Shown: positions 11,944 to 23,300, counted from the first letter of the stretch. The stretch is 64,000 nt of DNA from Siphonodentalium dalli (GCA_032622095.1 CP136061.1:123580754-123644753), one strand, 5' to 3'. The notes: a model not told the origin generated them from the sequence alone. Numbers and translations are program-made.

Positions 11944-12357
11944 CCTTCAAACCTCAAATTAGTCGGACAGATATCATAAGCACTTTCCTATGGATTTTCA
12001 TACCTTAAATAGGGTTTTGGAGAATGGGACCCATCAAGTCACTGGGGAAATCTGTCCATGCAACTAACTGAATATCTAGTGATTAATAAAAGACCCCTAA
12101 ATTTAACCCAAGTGATAGCTTTATCACCAGTACATTACTTATAAATCATGATTGGTTAAGTAATCACAACATAACCAGACCAGCGATGTTGACTTCGATA
12201 CGTTCCAGAATAAGATAATTTTTAATTTAATTTTTTATGTGTATCCTTGCAAAGATTATTTTTCATGGAATTGAGTAAAATGGTTTGGTAGTACCAAGTG
12301 TTAAATTTAAATGACATTGGAAATCAAACTATTTTCATTTACCACCCCATTGGTTTT

Positions 12358-13215
12358 TTATGTTTACCCATACCATAGTATGGTAAACATAGTGTCGTTG
12401 CCCGGATTGACCACTCGTCGTTCGTCCGTCTGTCCGTCTGTCTGTCTGTCTGTCCGTAGACACTTTACGAGTAATGCGATAACTCAAACATTTTCTATCA
12501 GATCGAAACCAAATTTTGTATATGGGTTTCTCAGCCCAAAATACAGATAGAGTTCGAATTTGGGTTTGATCCGAGATTTTGTTACAGAGTTATGGCCCTT
12601 TTTCAACTTAGAATTCACACATTCTGCCATAACTCAAACATTTTTTATCTGATTGGAACCAAATTTGGTATGTGAGTTTCACAGCCCAAAATACAGATCG
12701 AGTTCGAATATGGGTTTGATCCGATTTATTTTAAAGGAGTTATGACCCTTTTTTCGAAAATAAAATAAATTTAAAAAAAATCCGATGCTCTAACCGAAAT
12801 ATTTTTTTGTCCGATTGTGTTCATATTTGATATGTAGGTTTATGATGACACACCCCTCACCTGTATAGTTTTTGGTATTGATTGGTTGATCAGTTTAGAA
12901 AATAATTAACCCTTTACACACATGCTATCCAATGCAATAAGTTGAACATATTTCTTCTGATCTGCCTCATATTTCTTACCTAGGTTTTTCTTAGCACGTT
13001 CTTCATCTGTATGGTTTTTGGTATTGTTTAATTAACCCTTTTCACTCTTATGTTTACTTAGAATTCACCCAAGCTGCTATGACTCAAAACATTTTTCATC
13101 TGATCAACACAAAATTTGGTATATGAATTTATCACCCCTAAATACAGATCGAGTTCGAATATGGGTTTGATCCGATCTATTTTAACAGAGTTATGACCCT
13201 TTATAATTCAAGTAA
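12358..13215. repeat. Hairpin-headed H1 repeat block
   Basis: The head hairpin at 12359-12390 is TGTTTACC, then CATACCATAGTAT, then GGTAAACA. A long GTCCGTCTGTCTG box follows, then tandem modules with 'gataactcaaacattttcta', 'accaaattttgtatatgggt', 'acagatagagttcgaatttg' and 'ttacagagttatggcccttt'. Later modules (12840-13215) decay progressively. Confidence 0.75.
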
Positions 13216-14261
13216 TTACTGCTGGGAATTTGAAGAGAACATATATCCCACAGCAATGTGTGTTATTGAAATGAGTTAATTATCACTATGACATTAGATA
13301 CTACATGCAATAAAGCATGATAGTGGTACCACTGGCTGGCTGGACTTGTTATCATAATTATGTCAAACTGTGATTGATTACTCACTCTCTGGTGGAGTTC
13401 TGCTTTCTGTGCAATATGAAGTTAACCCCTTTGTTGAAACAGGTTTATTACATTAGCTATATGCACACACTATATGACACCTATTCTAAAATAATAAATT
13501 GGAATAGTCCATTGTTACTTTGTAGTGTTGTTTTACAGACATTATCTTAGACAAAAATTTATCCACACATTCCTTAGTTCCATAACATGTCATTGAAAAT
13601 GATTAACCCTCTCCACACATCATATGGTTTTGATGCTTTTCATTTAATCATTCTCCTATGTTATGTCCAGGTTGATGGTGATCCACTTTTGATTTGCATG
13701 GATTTGGGATTAAAATTAAACCATTCCATAGACACATATTATGCGATAGACAGATATAATATTATCCCTTTCACTTTGAGCCAGGTTCAGTAAGGGTTTC
13801 AATACATCACCAATTGAATATTCATCATTAGAGGAAATGTCTTATTTTGAAATTCCCTCAATTGCATTTGGGCTCCAGGATAATATTAATGGTGCTGGTA
13901 TTCTTGAGACTGACTTATTGTATGGGGTTCTAAATCCAATGACATGCTTTTCATAGACTATTTTGTGTTTATCAGTTCATTAGTTTGGGTAAGATTAACC
14001 CCATTCTATCCGATTTGATAACTCAAATATTTCCATTGATTATGTTTATAGTTCTTGGCATAGTTGACGATAACACACCCCTAACCTGCATAGTGAGGGT
14101 CATTTGGTTTATTTGCTTAAAAATATTAACATCCTCCACCAATCCTGTTGACACAATGTGATAACTAAATATTTTTCACACGATCACTATATAAAGTGTG
14201 AATTGTTGAAACTTTTGCACTCATGAAAAGGTTGGTGTAAGGATTTATAAAATTTATAAAA

Positions 14262-14333
14262 ATAGCTAATCGCTATCGCCAAGGTATGGGTTAAACATCT
14301 GCCGATCGTGATCGGCCTCTCGTTTTATGTGTA
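14262..14333. repeat. 70-bp direct repeat, left copy
   Basis: 'Aatagctaatcgctatcgcc' then 'aaggtatgggttaaacatct', 'gccgatcgtgatcggcct'. A near-identical copy in the same orientation lies at 16526-16592, so the pair brackets the H1 and H3 repeat blocks between them. The tail contains the short palindrome CCGATCGTGATCGG. Confidence 0.65.
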
Positions 14334-14870
14334 CCCATACCATAGTATGGTACACATAGTGTCGACGTCCGGATTGACCACTCGTCATTCGTCCGTCTGT
14401 CCGTGGACACTTTATGCATGGTGCGATAACTCGGAACATTTTCTAACTGATCGGAACCAAATTTTGTGTATGAGTTTCTCAGACCAAAATACAGATCAAG
14501 TTCGAATATGGGTTTGATCCGAATTTTTTTGACGGAGTTATGGCCCTTTTTTTACTAACTGTATACACCCGTCAGTAAGCCCCGGCGGCTCGTGCACGTT
14601 TTTGCTCAAAAAGTGGATACTGGGCTTACTCACGAGGACCCCCACATGCAAAATTCAGTTAGCCTTCAGGTGCCGACCTACCATCATGTTTTATACCAAT
14701 ACCATATTCACACATGCTACGATAACTCAAAAAAATGTACTCTGATCGGAACCAAATTCGGTATCGGGAGTTTCTCAGCCCAAAATACAGATTGAGTTCG
14801 GATATGAGTTTGATCAAATTTTTTTTTAAGAGTTATGGCCCTTTTTCCAAAAAAAATAAATATTTTCAAC
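14334..14870. repeat. Hairpin-headed H1 repeat block, second
   Basis: The head hairpin at 14334-14366 (TGTGTACC, CATACCATAGTAT, GGTACACA) is followed by a GTCCGTCTGTCCG box and two H1 modules. The block is split at 14558-14705 by a unit that also occurs at 61757-61905. Confidence 0.75.
14558..14705. repeat. Conserved dispersed unit, copy 1
   Basis: 'Ctgtatacacccgtcagtaa', 'gtttttgctcaaaaagtgga', 'tactgggcttactcacgagg' and 'ttagccttcaggtgccgacc' are shared with 61757-61905 in the same order at high identity. AGTAAGCC near the start and GGCTTACT further on form a short inverted pair. Both copies follow a 'gttatggccctt'-like or 'ggccataactctg' context, that is, H1-type sequence. Confidence 0.6.
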
Positions 14871-14908
14871 TCCTTGCTCAATTTAACAAACAAAAATTAT
14901 AAATTTTT

Positions 14909-15263
14909 ATGTGTACCCATACCATAGTATGGTACACATAGTGTCGACGTCCGGATTGACCACTTGTCGATCATCCGTCTGTCCATCTGTCTGTAGAAAC
15001 TTGACGCATAATGCGATAACTCAAACATTTTCTATCCGATAGGAACCAAATTTTTTATCTGGTTTTCTCAGCCCAAAATACAGATCGAGTTCGAATATGG
15101 GTTTAATCCGATATTTTTTTTAATGGAGTTATGGCCCTTTCACATAGAATTCATGCATGCTTCAATAAATCAACCATTTTTCATCTGATAGGAACCAAAT
15201 TTGGTATGTGAGTTTCTCAACTCAAAATACAGTTAGAATTCGAATTTGGGTTTGATTCGTTTT
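14909..15263. repeat. Hairpin-headed H1 repeat block, third
   Basis: The head hairpin at 14909-14940 is identical in core to 14334-14366 (GTGTACCCATACCATAGTAT). A GTCCGTCTGTCC-type box and two modules follow. The second module runs straight into the H3 head at 15266. Confidence 0.75.
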
Positions 15264-15264
15264 T

Positions 15265-16461
15265 TAGCTCAACTTACTTTTGTAAGTTTGAGCTATTGCC
15301 ATGGCTTGGCGTCCGTCGTCCGTGTGCGTGTGTCCGTCAACAATGTCCTTTGGCGCGGGCTACAGGTCGTACCTTTGGTCTGATCTTTATGAAATTTTGC
15401 ATGAATGTTGACATTGACATGTAGATGGGAATGAGTCATTTTGGGGTCATTCGGCCAAAAAACATGGCCGCTGGTGGCCATCTTGGATTTCAAAATTCAA
15501 TCCATTGGCGCGGGCTACAGGTTGTACTGTTCGTTTGATCATCATGAAATTTGTCATGGATGTTAATATTGACATGTAGATGGGAATAAGTCATTTTGGG
15601 GTTGTTCGGCCAAAAAACATGGCCGTCAGCAGCCATCTTGGATTTTACTCTTTGCATGACTAAATCATTTGGCGCAGGCTACAGGTCGTAGTTTTGATCG
15701 GAACTTCATGAAATTTGTCATGGATGTTAACAATGACATGTAGATGGGAAAGAGTGATTTTGGGGTTGTTCGGCCAAAAAACATGGCCGCCAGCAGCCAT
15801 CATGGATTTTACTCTTTGCATGACTAAATCCTTTGGCGCGGGCTACAGGTCGTACCTATGGTCTGATCTTTATGAATTTTATCTTGAATATTGAGATGTA
15901 GATGGGAACGAGTCATTTTGGGGTCATTCGGCCAAAAAACATGGCCGCTGGTGGCCATTTTGGATTTCAAAATTCAATCCATTGGCGCGGGCTACAGGTC
16001 GTGCTGTTCGTCTGATCATCATGAAATTTGTCATGGATGTTAATATTGACATGTAGATGGGAACGAGTGATTTTGGGGTCGTTCAGCCAAAAAACATGGC
16101 CGCCAGCAGCCATCTTGGATTTTACTCTTTGCATGACTAAATCCATTGGCACAGGCTACAGGTCATACTTTTGATCAGATCATTATGAGATTTGTAAAGG
16201 CTGTAGATGGGAACAAGTCATTTTGGGGTAATTCGGAAAAAAACATGGCTGCCGGTGGCCATTTTAGAATTTACTCTTTGCATCAATAAATTCTTTGGTA
16301 CACCATAATCACCACATCCCTGATCCGATCATTATGAAACCTGTTATGAATGTTGATATTGACATGTACATCTAGTCTTACTTAGACATTTCAATTAGCA
16401 CTTTTCCTATTCCTCCATTTACTGTCGACCATTAAATTATTCCCCTACCTAAGTTGAGCTA
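15265..16461. repeat. Hairpin-headed H3 array (six modules)
   Basis: The head hairpin at 15266-15294 is AGCTCAACTTAC / GTAAGTTTGAGCT, followed by GTCCGTCGTCCGTGTGCG. Six tandem modules begin with 'ggcgcgggctacaggtcgta' or a variant near 15352, 15507, 15671, 15835, 15984 and 16148, a spacing of 149-164 bp. Each also carries 'gacatgtagatgggaa', 'cattttggggtcattcggcc' and 'aacatggccgc...gccatcttgg'. The array ends at TAAGTTGAGCT (16450-16460), the complement of the head. Confidence 0.8.
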
Positions 16462-16525
16462 CAGTGTCATTGACACTTTCATTTAAGTTGAATTATGGGT
16501 TGTGGATATTAGCATCCATGCTGAA

Positions 16526-16592
16526 AATAGCTGATCACTATCGCCAAGGTATGGGTTAAATATCTGCTGATCGTGATCGGCCTTTCGTTTAT
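16526..16592. repeat. 70-bp direct repeat, right copy
   Basis: Partner of 14262-14333 with a handful of substitutions: 'aaatagctgatcactatcgc', 'caaggtatgggttaaatatc', 'tgctgatcgtgatcggcctt'. It ends about 90 bp before the next FAM120-like exon. Confidence 0.65.
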
Positions 16593-16684
16593 TGGGACAT
16601 ACACAGGTGGGCGGGGCGTGACCCTAAACGCGACCCTCTGTCCCAATAGCGGAAACCCTGCATTATGACTTTCTTTATTTTCAG

Positions 16685-16772
16685 ACCACCTGGAATGTTT
16701 CCTGGGCGAGGAGGAATGAGACGACCACCACCTTTGATGCCTCAGAATCCTTACAGACGCATGCGAATGCAG
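16685..16772 (+). CDS. FAM120A-like: FAM120-like protein, window exon 2
   Basis: An 88-nt exon between acceptor ttattttcag and donor gcag|gtcagt. Its first base completes the Arg codon from the previous exon and it ends in phase 0. It encodes PPGMFPGRGGMRRPPPLM followed by PQNPYRRMRMQ. This is low-complexity Arg/Gly/Pro/Met sequence of the kind that binds RNA and may be arginine-methylated (RGG context). No folded domain is evident. Phase agreement with both neighbours supports it as a true exon. Confidence 0.75.
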
Positions 16773-17455
16773 GTCAGTACTGTGCAATACTTCAGATTCA
16801 ATATATTTCATTGATGGAAATATATTGATATCGCTGTCTTATCTTTAGCATATAAGTGGTAGTTCTGGATTCAAAATAGGTCCATAAATAAATGAAATAC
16901 TGTTATAGGGACTTTATATGCCTCAGAAAAACTTACTGAAGTCATAAGCATTACCACCTTAAGACAAAAAAGGGAACCTTTATTTCCTCCAGTTTTTCAT
17001 TGAAGATTTCATTGTAGACTCCCTCTCAAATTATTCATGCATAATTTGAAGGTGCAGATGAGTCATGTCCATTTTTAGCCTTCCTATACTGAATGGTTTC
17101 TCCCATTTAATTATAAAATATACATTGGAATGGTTTTATTATTCATCTGGAGGGGTGTTCAGGATTAATTAGCAGACAGTCAGACGAAGAGATAATGTAA
17201 GTGCTGAAGGATTCATATTCATTGGTGGGAAATGTTCAGATAACAACTTAAAGTTCCTAAGTGAACTACTCTTCACTGAGTATTTAATAGAGAGAGGGTT
17301 GGGTATTGATGTACATGCTAGCCTGTGTGTAATAATAAGAGGGCCTTGGGATGTAGCTCAGGATTTAGCATCACTACCTTCGTACCGTGATGGAAATGAA
17401 TGAGTCCTCTAAGAAATATTGAGTCTGGTAATTAATGATGAATATATTATTTCAG
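16773..17455 (+). other. Intron 2 of the FAM120-like gene (683 bp)
   Basis: A GT-AG intron, donor gtcagt and acceptor ttatttcag. I see no repeat family in it. Confidence 0.7.
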
Positions 17456-17589
17456 GGATACTATGGAGGCGTGGGACGTGGAAGGAGTGGAAGAGCAGTT
17501 GTCAATAGAAGGCCAGTACAAATGAGACCAAAGAGCCCGAAGAAACCAGGCAAGCCCAAAGGACGTGGAGTCTCTATTGAGAATGACAG
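17456..17589 (+). CDS. FAM120A-like: FAM120-like protein, window exon 3
   Basis: A 134-nt exon, acceptor ttatttcag and donor gacag|gtaagt (near-consensus). It starts in phase 0 and ends two bases into a codon. It reads GYYGGVGRGRSGRAVVNRR, then a basic PVQMRPKSPKKPGKPKGRG stretch, then VSIEND. The YYG...GRGR block again recalls the Gly/Arg-rich end of FAM120 proteins. The lysine-rich SPKKPGKPKGRG part could serve as a nuclear localisation or nucleic-acid contact segment (inference). Confidence 0.75.
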
Positions 17590-17689
17590 GTAAGTCTTCA
17601 AAAGAAGTAAGTTGAATATGGAACAAAAGCATGTGTTCGCAATCGCAATCTTTACAGTCATGTTTACGATAACCTCTAAATGAGCTATC

Positions 17690-17962
17690 AAATGTGAAAA
17701 ACATGGCCTCCAACAGCCATCTTGTTTTTCATTCTTTGCATGACATGGCTGCGAATAATTCTTCCGATGCGCTCCCCTTGTTTCCGAATTCTGTTAAAAA
17801 AACATGGCTGCCAGCAGCCATCTTTGATTTTACTCTTTGTATGACTAAATCCTCTAGCACACCTTAGAGGTCACATTTCTCATATTCAATTGACACCAAG
17901 CTTCTTATGAATCTTCGGGGTGACCTCTAGATGGGGAGCCTTCCTTTTTTCCCGAAGTTCAT
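17690..17962. repeat. H3-type modules (left fragment)
   Basis: Two diverged modules with 'aacatggctgccagcagcca' and 'ttactctttgtatgactaaa'. The H3 text resumes at 19282, so the piggyBac-type element between them inserted into a pre-existing H3 array. Confidence 0.6.
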
Positions 17963-17966
17963 TTAA

Positions 17967-19277
17967 CCCTTACGGGTCCATATACGAATACTCCCGAGTT
18001 TTCAAAACTCCCACGGTAAACATCATAATTCTAATAGAATCAACTACTTCCGGTATGGTATTCACCCCGGTAATGATGACGTATTACGCATTACAAAATG
18101 TCTGCGCCCATGCACGTTTTTATCAGTGATTTTTCGATGTTTTTTCTCATGATACACCTGGTTTAGTACACCTGAGTTTCTGCGGATACAATATGCCATC
18201 TTTGCGGGCGAGAAAGAAAATAATTCCAGTTGAAATACCAGATTATTCCGACTTAGATGACAGTTTATCGGAAGAGAATGAATGATGAAAATAGCGACTC
18301 TGATGGACACGGTGACGCACCTCAACAATCAACAACACCTGTCACACCTGCTGATAACTGGACTGAAAATCTTGTTCGTCGTGCAATTCCATGATTTGAA
18401 AGGAATAATACCGGTCCTCAGCATTCTTTGGATGAGAATTCAACAGAAATTGAGTTCTTGGAATTTTTTCTGACTCTTGAAGTTTTAGACTTAATTGTTT
18501 ATCAAACAAATTTGTTTTCATCACAAGTTGAGGAGGACACACCTATATCCATGAAATGGACATTTACGGCTGTAATTAGTACAGTTTCTCTCAAATTGGG
18601 ACATTATTAGTATGTGAAAGACATTACATCTATAATTGTATCTGAAAACATGTTATTTTGAGACATTCAATATAAATTTTATGTTATGAAAAATATTTGC
18701 AACTTTCATTGCTTTCAGTTACCTGTTCACAGGTAACTGCTGATTGACAGGTGAAGCCCTGGGTCAAAAGTTGACACCCCCCATCCAGATATATTGGCCC
18801 ATACAACATTTCAGGACAATGTACAGGGACACAAAGTAACAATAATAGTCATTTCATTAGTACAACAGGTAAAACTCAGAATCTGAATATTTCATCTTAT
18901 AATCATTGGTTGTTAGTCGTCTACCTGAGACTGAGATAATTGTTTCCAGCCATCCAAAGTTGTGGAAATTGGCCAACAAAGGTTATATTTGATCTTATAT
19001 CTCAAATATGCTGAAAATATTCAAACAGAAGACAGAAATTCAATTCAGAACATCAATTTATTAGTTTTTAAATATTTTACCTGTTGATTACAGGTAAATT
19101 TGACAGGTGACAACCATGTTAGCTCAGGTGCGACATGTCACAATTTATAGAACTTTCATTTACCTTGAGATTGACATATGTTACTTCACTGTAACTTAAT
19201 CCTTTGTTGTGTTGTATGAGCTATACTAATACCACCCTAGAGTAGTCATTATATTGCTATCTCCAGACCCTTAAGGG
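17967..19277 (+). mobile_element. Decayed piggyBac-type transposon
   Basis: It is flanked by TTAA on both sides (17963-17966 and 19278-19281). The inverted ends are CCCTTACGGGTCC on the left and, read inward from the right, CCCTTAAGGGTCTGGAG. Inside lies a broken piggyBac-like transposase start (18193-18609). The insertion interrupts an H3 repeat array. At 1.3 kb it is shorter than a typical intact piggyBac (about 2-2.5 kb), so most of the transposase is deleted. Confidence 0.75.
18193..18609 (+). pseudogene. piggyBac-like transposase N-terminal remnant
   Basis: A first frame from the ATG at 18193 gives a short acidic N-terminus (DYSDLDDSLSEENE), then a stop. After a frame change the text runs through TENLVRRAIP, an in-frame stop, FERNNTGPQHSLDENSTE, then FLEFFLTLEVLDLIVYQTN. 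F-x-x-x-x-GP, then F-x-x-FF...E-x-L-x-x-IV-x-x-TN, is the start of the DDE_Tnp_1_7 (piggyBac) domain. The catalytic aspartates and the C-terminal cysteine-rich domain are missing. At least one frameshift and two stops make it inactive. Confidence 0.7.
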
Positions 19278-19281
19278 TTAA

Positions 19282-19480
19282 AAAAAACATGGCCACCAGC
19301 AGCCATCTTGGATTTCCAATATGAATTTTATCAGCACACCCTGCAGCCCATGTTTATCGAAGAATTGTTTTGAAACTTTACAGGTTTGTTAGGGATCACC
19401 TGTAGATGGGAGCTATAGAATCTGAACGATTTTAGATGGAAAACATGGCTGCTGGCAGCCATCTTGTTTTCACAGAGTCA
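19282..19480. repeat. H3-type modules (right fragment)
   Basis: Contains 'aacatggccaccagcagcca', 'cacctgtagatgggagctat' and 'aacatggctgctggcagcca'. It continues the array interrupted at 17963. Confidence 0.6.
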
Positions 19481-19655
19481 TGGCCCTTAGTTCTGAGTTA
19501 TGGTTCTTTTAATAGTTCGTCCATTTTTAGTGATTATCAGTCAGACAGATGCATTCTTATGGGCAAAAAAACCTGACCAAGCAATCTTTGAAGCGAAACC
19601 CTTGTATTGACATGTTTTACTCTTTGATCTGTTGTGACTGACTAACTTGTGTTAG

Positions 19656-20098
19656 CAAGCCTGAATTAATGTGGTGTTTGACATTTGCAGAATGAGGTCC
19701 ACAGAGGGTGAATTTAGTGACGCTATCCCACACAATGGGCCAGCATTGCCAAATTCACCCTTTGGGGACCTCATTCTGCTTAGGTCTTCACTGCTATGGG
19801 AGATCTAGGACCAGATTGAAGTTCCCCAGTTGAAGTCGGTGATGTTCACCAATTAGTCAACTCGATTATGCATTTTATCTTCTGCAAATCAGGGAACATA
19901 GGAAATGAAGAGAAGGGAAAAAGTAACTAAAAACAATGTTAATATGGGACTATCGATACTTCCCAGATGATGAGGCCTAAGCCGAATGAGGTTCCCAGAG
20001 TGAATTGGCAGATGCTTGCCCGTTGGGCAGGATTTATTCACTAAATTCAGACTCTGGCGACCTTATTCTGCAAATGTCAGTCACTAAATTCAGGCTTG
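19656..20098. mobile_element. Hairpin MITE (gcagaatgaggtcccc family), near full
   Basis: The inverted ends are CAAGCCTGAATTAATGTGG and TCACTAAATTCAGGCTTG, 443 bp apart. Two internal hairpins are built from 'gcagaatgaggtccacagag' / 'ctttggggacctcattctgc' (19688-19781) and from 'gaatgaggttcccagagtga' / 'ctctggcgaccttattctgc' (19983-20072). No ORF. It ends 33 bp upstream of the last FAM120-like exon. Confidence 0.75.
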
Positions 20099-20131
20099 TG
20101 TGTGAATTGGACTTTCTTTTCTTGGTTGCAG

Positions 20132-20303
20132 TTCTAGACCTGGTGCTAAACAGAATGGATTCAGCGAGGAGGACGTAGTTGGTGATGCATTTGAAGATGC
20201 CGTAGAAGACAACGGCCCTCATAAGAGACCTGGAATAATGCATAGTCCAGATAGCGGCATCCATGGTGATAAGTCAGCCACTGACCTCAATGTCACGGCA
20301 TAG
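20132..20303 (+). CDS. FAM120A-like: FAM120-like protein, terminal coding exon
   Basis: Acceptor ggttgcag; the first base completes a Ser codon with the previous exon, and the frame runs to TAG at 20301-20303. The text is acidic and polar: NGFSEEDVVGDAFEDAVED, then KRPGIMHSPDSGIHGDKSA and DLNVTA. It is a disordered tail with no domain. DSGIHG resembles the first half of a beta-TrCP phosphodegron (DSG-x-x-S), but the expected second Ser is Gly and the next Ser is too far away, so I do not call a degron. The four exons in this window give about 180 residues of C-terminus. Confidence 0.75.
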
Positions 20304-23300
20304 ATGGACTAGTTGGGCTAGCTTTGGACTGAGCAGGAGGCATTATTTTACAAGCTATGATCTATAGGACTTGAGGCATTCATTAATTAGAGCATACTTT
20401 TTCTCAGTGATAATTATTTTCATCACTTGCAATTGTCGAATTATTGCTTTAACATCAAGAAAAAATTCCTTTGATTATCATACTGATAGTTAAAGCTTTG
20501 ACAGTGGGATTTGAAGAAATTTGTTTTATTTCTCATCATTCTTTCTAGCAACTGATCACTGAGAATTTGCTGTTTTCCCCCACCCTAATGAATGCTGCAA
20601 GTCTCAGAAATTGGGTAATAAGTAATGATTTTTGTGATCCCTAATTTCATTTTTCCATGTTTTTTGTTGGACGGATCACAAAAATGATTACTTCTGTACT
20701 AGTTTTGAATGGGCAGTGAGAGAAAGATCATGTCACTACTCATTCAAACATTTTGTTTATTTTTTTTAATTGAGCATGTATTTATTACCAATTCCTCAAA
20801 CACTTGAAACTTATTTCTGGTCAGTTCCTTTGTTTTATTCTTCCATTAGCTGTCAACAAACTTTTGGGCAATTCATTCTCTTTGAAAATCTGATGATAAT
20901 CTTATCAAATTTACGTCTTCTCGATCTCTCATACAGATTTCATTTCTGTGTTAATGTTCCTTTGGTCATGGCTGAGACTGGGCATAATTTCATTGGTTAG
21001 TGACAAAATAGCTCATTGCACTACGATTCTGTTAAACATTAACTACATGAGGCATGCACTCCATAATTGGAGACTATTTATTTCGTCATCTTGAGGAAAA
21101 CTATTTTCCTAGAAATAAAATCTTTTGAAAGTTAGAGGCGTAAATCAGATAAGATTATCGTCTGCTTTTCCGAGATGGGGTAATTCATTGTATTGTACTA
21201 TTTGAGACATCTTGGTCAGTTTTTCTGAATCAACAATGTTCAACTAATATATGTGTACTAGTCATGTAAATATTCCACTCAGTAGTTTTAATAGTTTGTC
21301 TGCTTTTTGGTTATTGTCAAATAATTTTTTTTTTTTTTACATCAGACACAGCCCACAGAGGTTAAGTTAATACAAATTGGAAATCTTGTGCAACACTTCA
21401 TTTAAACATGACATTTGTGATTAACTCGTAGTTTTCACAGCACGGAAGTAATAGTATGTTTGAAGAAGAAATTGTCATCGAGATGCAACAAATGGATAGT
21501 GAATGAATATTTCCATCAAAGCAGTCATTTGCTGATGTTGTAACTTCTTTTATGTTTACTGGTTTGCATGTCACAATCACTTGTTTCTTGTTCGAGACTG
21601 GTAATACCAAGACATAGCAACTTTCCAAATCCATCACATGCAATCAATTTGCAGCTAGAACTAATTTCAAATGCAAACATAAAGGCGCATTAAGAGTTGT
21701 AGAAAAAACATGTAGAAAATAGTATAATATGTTAATTGGTAAGGCAATGATGTCAATAAAATATTGACATGCATTTAAATTCAAGAGTATGAACTCAAGC
21801 TGGTAAGATTTGCTTCATACATAATTTGCATTCATACTCCTTGAGATCAAACAAATTAGATTTCTGTACAATTTATCTCAGCACAACCATCATTTTATTT
21901 CTCAGATAATTAAAGTAACACTACTGTTTCAAGTGCTTGGGGAATTTATTGAAATGATTTATATTTTCTTTTTATATACATTTATGTCATTTTATACGAG
22001 TGGAAAGTGCTATTTCTGTTTATAGAAATGGTGGTGAGCTAAATGTGAATAAACATTTACTCAACGTGACGAAAACATCGGTATATATGGTGCCAAGCAG
22101 TGTTCCAACAAGCCAAAAAAGTACTCTGTGCCAACAAAAATAAGCTTCATTGTCCACCAAGTTTTATTATTTTGATTGATATTTTCCAGTGAACAAAAAA
22201 ATGCTTAGTCCATGCAAAGTCAATTTCCCGTTTCTCAGGCCAAAAAATTTGACAATCAAAATAAATCGCCCAATAAAATATCAGACACAGATTGATAGAA
22301 TTTATACTCAGTTTGCAGACGGAATACAACACGTGTTTAACACCTGATTGAACATAGTCACCAATTACAATATGAAGCAGAAATTTGAATCATGGGGACG
22401 GGAAACTGGTCTGCTCGATCTCACTTGTTAACTTTTTTTTTCAATCATGTTTGTATCAAAAACGTACCACAATTATTTCGTACTGATTTAAACATTTTTC
22501 CTACAGATTGAACACAAATAAAAAGGTTTGCTTGCACGGAGTTTCGAATCCATGCGCGCGGGCCTGAGTAACAGGAAATTGATCTTGCATGGCCTAAAGA
22601 TGAGTACGAGTCTTTAGTAAGTTGACATGTGAGTTTATGATGCTTATGTTTGTTTTTGGCACACTGTAAACAATTAAGTCGTTGAACAATCTATTTTTGA
22701 TGTGCTTTATAGAGATATTTTTTTACATTTTCATGTTTTATACGAGGAGGGTATGTTGGGAGTTATGCTGGTGAGCAAATACTTTGTGGGGTACCTATTT
22801 CACTCAAACAGTCAATCTCTCCGTGAAATAACATAGACTGAAACAATGTGGACTTGTTTTTCCATAGTTTCTCTAAACATGTATGATAGATTCGACTTGT
22901 TCCTCTTCAGGAAACGAATATTGTCTTTTCTTCTAATAAATTTCAAAGCTAGTTTTTTTTCCATAATAACATAACCAAATAAAGGTAGACCCTGAATAAC
23001 AATTATCTAGCTTTCCGAAGGTAGTTTAAAGCTAAACCATTCTAAGAGGCAGTTTAACTATGACTCACAAAAGAATCCATTCCCACCCCCTAATAAATCT
23101 GAATTCATCAGTACTGTTCTCTGCACTTCTTTATATGGGTTTGAAGTAAGAATCATTATTTTTTTTGCAATATTTCTCTATTTATGCAGTCCGAATTTAA
23201 TTTTGAGGACTTAATTGTTAGTCAGTGTTTACTGACATTAATTTTGGATTCTGAAGGCTTCCCATCAACCTAGGCTGATGAAGCTAGATATATTTAATTT

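Larger units (their letters stand above)
5419..16684 (+). other. Intron 1 of the FAM120-like gene (11.3 kb)
   Basis: A GT-AG intron filled almost entirely with dispersed repeats. In order it holds H1-type modules, a LINE endonuclease scrap, H2 modules, hairpin MITEs, a foldback half-element, three hairpin-headed H1 blocks and an H3 array. No coding exon was recognised inside. Between the listed repeats (about 7080-7330, 9780-10080, 11013-11826, 11944-12357 and 13216-14260) I see no structure beyond AT-rich sequence and faint H1 decay. Confidence 0.6.
17590..20131 (+). other. Intron 3 of the FAM120-like gene (2.5 kb)
   Basis: A GT-AG intron holding H3-type fragments split by a piggyBac-type element, then a full hairpin MITE at 19656-20098, only 33 bp before the terminal exon. 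Confidence 0.7.

Noticed and set aside
5500-16461. CRISPR-like array in the regularly spaced modules
   Set aside because: Modules are long and diverged, without short identical repeats and unique spacers, in an animal intron.
20274-20300. beta-TrCP phosphodegron in the FAM120-like tail
   Set aside because: DSGIHG lacks the second Ser at the required position; the next Ser is too distant.
22530-22620. Possible tRNA-derived SINE head ('agtttcgaatccatgcgcgc')
   Set aside because: Only the B-box-like GTTTCGAATCC is present; no A box at proper spacing and no cloverleaf could be drawn.
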